DNA from: Brachyspira murdochii DSM 12563
Lineage (GTDB): Bacteria; Spirochaetota; Brachyspiria; Brachyspirales; Brachyspiraceae
Length of the DNA: 64,000 bases
Assembly (NCBI RefSeq): GCF_000092845.1
Contig: NC_014150.1
Coordinates: 1,636,919-1,700,918 of the forward strand
Reading direction: 5' to 3'
In this document: piece by piece, positions 62,868 through 64,000 of the stretch
How positions within the stretch are numbered: the first letter of the stretch is position 1
How the letters are laid out: every line of letters starts with the position of its first letter
Program-made: the position numbers and the translations under genes
The notes under the pieces: generated by a model
Databases searched by the model: none
The model's input: only the letters and a program-made list of their open reading frames with translations
Told to the model about the DNA's origin: nothing

Positions 62868-64000
62868 ATGGACTTAGAAAAAAAACTTGAAGCATACTAT
62901 AAGGGCTCTCCTATAGAAGATGATATGAAGAAATGCGAATCTACAAATGATTTCAGCAAAATAAGGAAGAATTCTTATGATTATTTTTATTATAGAGATG
63001 AGTTTTTGAAAGATTATTTTACTATAGAAGATGAAGCATTAAAGAAAAGATATGAACATTTCGTTAAGATACTTCTCTACGGAAATGACAAGGAAGGAGA
63101 AGGCGGAACTAGATACGTTATTCTTGATTATATAGTCAATAAAGATTTTGAAAAGTCACTCAGATATATGGCTTACGGATATGAGAAAAGACATAAAGAG
63201 AATGTAAGAACTCTAAATGGTGAAGAATTAATATATACAGTTTTTGAAGATTTTAATAAATACTTCAGTAAAGAGTTTGAAGAATACACAGATAAATATA
63301 TTGATATTATTAATAACAATGACAATAAAAAAATACTGCATAAAATGGGAAGAGATGCTGTAATACCATTGATTGCAATATGTTCTGTTATAAAAAATAA
63401 TAAAGAATGCGATGAAAAATACATAAATGCGGCTATAAAATCATTTGATGTTTTTCCAAATCTTTATGACACTTTAAATGTGATTGCTTCTCTTTTAGAT
63501 AAAAACGAAGCTGTAAAAAATAAATTTGTAGAAGTATTAAATAATAATGAAGAATATATTATTGATATGAATATTGAAATTGGACACTATTTAAGATTAT
63601 TAGATTACAGCAATCCTTATAAAGCTAAAGATAAATTCCTAAGAGCAATAAATTATCCAAACTCTTTTATATTTATAGCAAAACATTTTGAAGATTATTT
63701 TCATTATGAGTTTATTTATGGAGCAAGAGATTTATATTTAAACTATAGAGAAGATTTTTATAAAATTTATAATTTAGTAGGAAATGATTTAAAAAATGAT
63801 AGAAACAAAAGAATATTTATAGTGCTTAGCGGTATTTTATTAGAGCATAATGATAATAAAATAGACACAAATAATTTAAAAAAGTCAATACCTGTATTTC
63901 AAACTATAGTTAATAAATTTACAGAAGATAATTCGGATAGATATAATAAAAGACCAGCATTTACCACTACAGTAAAAATAGAAGAAATATTTGATAAAGA
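62868..64000 (+). CDS. N-terminal 377 residues of a large protein of unknown function (runs off the window)
   Basis: ATG 62868 with CGGAGG and a promoter opens a frame without stop to the window end. The protein starts M-D-L-E-K-K-L-E-A-Y-Y-K-G-S-P and is acidic and helical, with no signal peptide or membrane segment. Repeated helix pairs of irregular length (for example N-L-Y-D-T-L-N-V-I-A-S-L-L and R-I-F-I-V-L-S-G-I-L-L) suggest an ARM/HEAT-like solenoid, as found in large MolR/DUF4132-like proteins. That resemblance is weak, and the missing C-terminal part should decide it. Confidence 0.8.
   Translation, partial: MDLEKKLEAYYKGSPIEDDMKKCESTNDFSKIRKNSYDYFYYRDEFLKDYFTIEDEALKKRYEHFVKILLYGNDKEGEGGTRYVILDYIVNKDFEKSLRYMAYGYEKRHKENVRTLNGEELIYTVFEDFNKYFSKEFEEYTDKYIDIINNNDNKKILHKMGRDAVIPLIAICSVIKNNKECDEKYINAAIKSFDVFPNLYDTLNVIASLLDKNEAVKNKFVEVLNNNEEYIIDMNIEIGHYLRLLDYSNPYKAKDKFLRAINYPNSFIFIAKHFEDYFHYEFIYGARDLYLNYREDFYKIYNLVGNDLKNDRNKRIFIVLSGILLEHNDNKIDTNNLKKSIPVFQTIVNKFTEDNSDRYNKRPAFTTTVKIEEIFDK

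Overview
The window is about three-quarters A+T and very probably comes from a Brachyspira chromosome (anaerobic intestinal spirochaete). This is inferred from the extreme AT bias, the codon use, the many small lipoproteins and ankyrin proteins, the short SMC protein and the overall gene content. No marker gene such as rRNA is present, so the genus call is an inference and the species is not resolved.

Layout. (1) 1-7204: a decayed or partial tailed-prophage morphogenesis block in canonical order: the tail end of a capsid-like gene, a dispersed-repeat insertion, connector or neck-like genes, a tail-tube-like protein, a pair of tail-assembly-chaperone ORFs with a T TTT TTG slippery heptamer, a lipoprotein gene, and a short tape-measure-like protein. 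No integrase, lysis or fibre genes are visible. (2) 7495-15918: mostly core genes (two tandem lipoproteins, FolD, a TPR protein, a Na+/alanine-type symporter, a CAU-anticodon tRNA with a near-consensus promoter, an OppA-like binding protein, HisF). (3) 15919-35076: an accessory region with ankyrin-repeat proteins, a YhcC-type radical SAM protein, a HARE-HTH/nuclease-like gene broken by one TGA, SH3b-domain exported paralogues, an ATPase plus TOPRIM gene pair, a U32 peptidase-family RNA-modification protein, a broken Rpn-type nuclease, an arylsulfotransferase, frameshifted genes, and many dispersed hairpin repeats. (4) 35077-47138: a cell-surface glycan locus (sulfatase/LTA-synthase-like enzyme, membrane glycosyltransferase, three paralogous GT2 enzymes plus one degenerate relative, FAD oxidoreductase, Gfo/Idh/MocA oxidoreductase, NAD-epimerase, sugar isomerase). 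Three pure short tandem repeats with unit lengths not divisible by three sit at gene starts or ends here. One heptamer array lies between the start codon and body of the membrane glycosyltransferase and currently puts it out of frame. (5) 47293-64000: mainly core genes (transaldolase, LigA, RelBE-type toxin-antitoxin, AspS, SMC, UvrD/PcrA, CtpA) with a second heptamer-repeat start at 56583, an intact Rpn-type nuclease sitting inside a dispersed repeat, and the 5' part of a large unknown protein running off the end.

The strongest unexplained signals are four pure 5- or 7-bp repeat arrays built as frame switches at gene ends, a mosaic repeat family bounded by ACGCACG/CGTGCGT that brackets genes and has a filled versus empty arrangement, arrays of hairpin modules around the SH3b paralogues, and a two-gene ATPase/TOPRIM module resembling split OLD/PARIS-type defence. 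Several genes are visibly broken by single events (19281, about 31770 and 31970, about 33330, 28469-29160), so the accessory region looks to be in active turnover; some of these could also be assembly errors.
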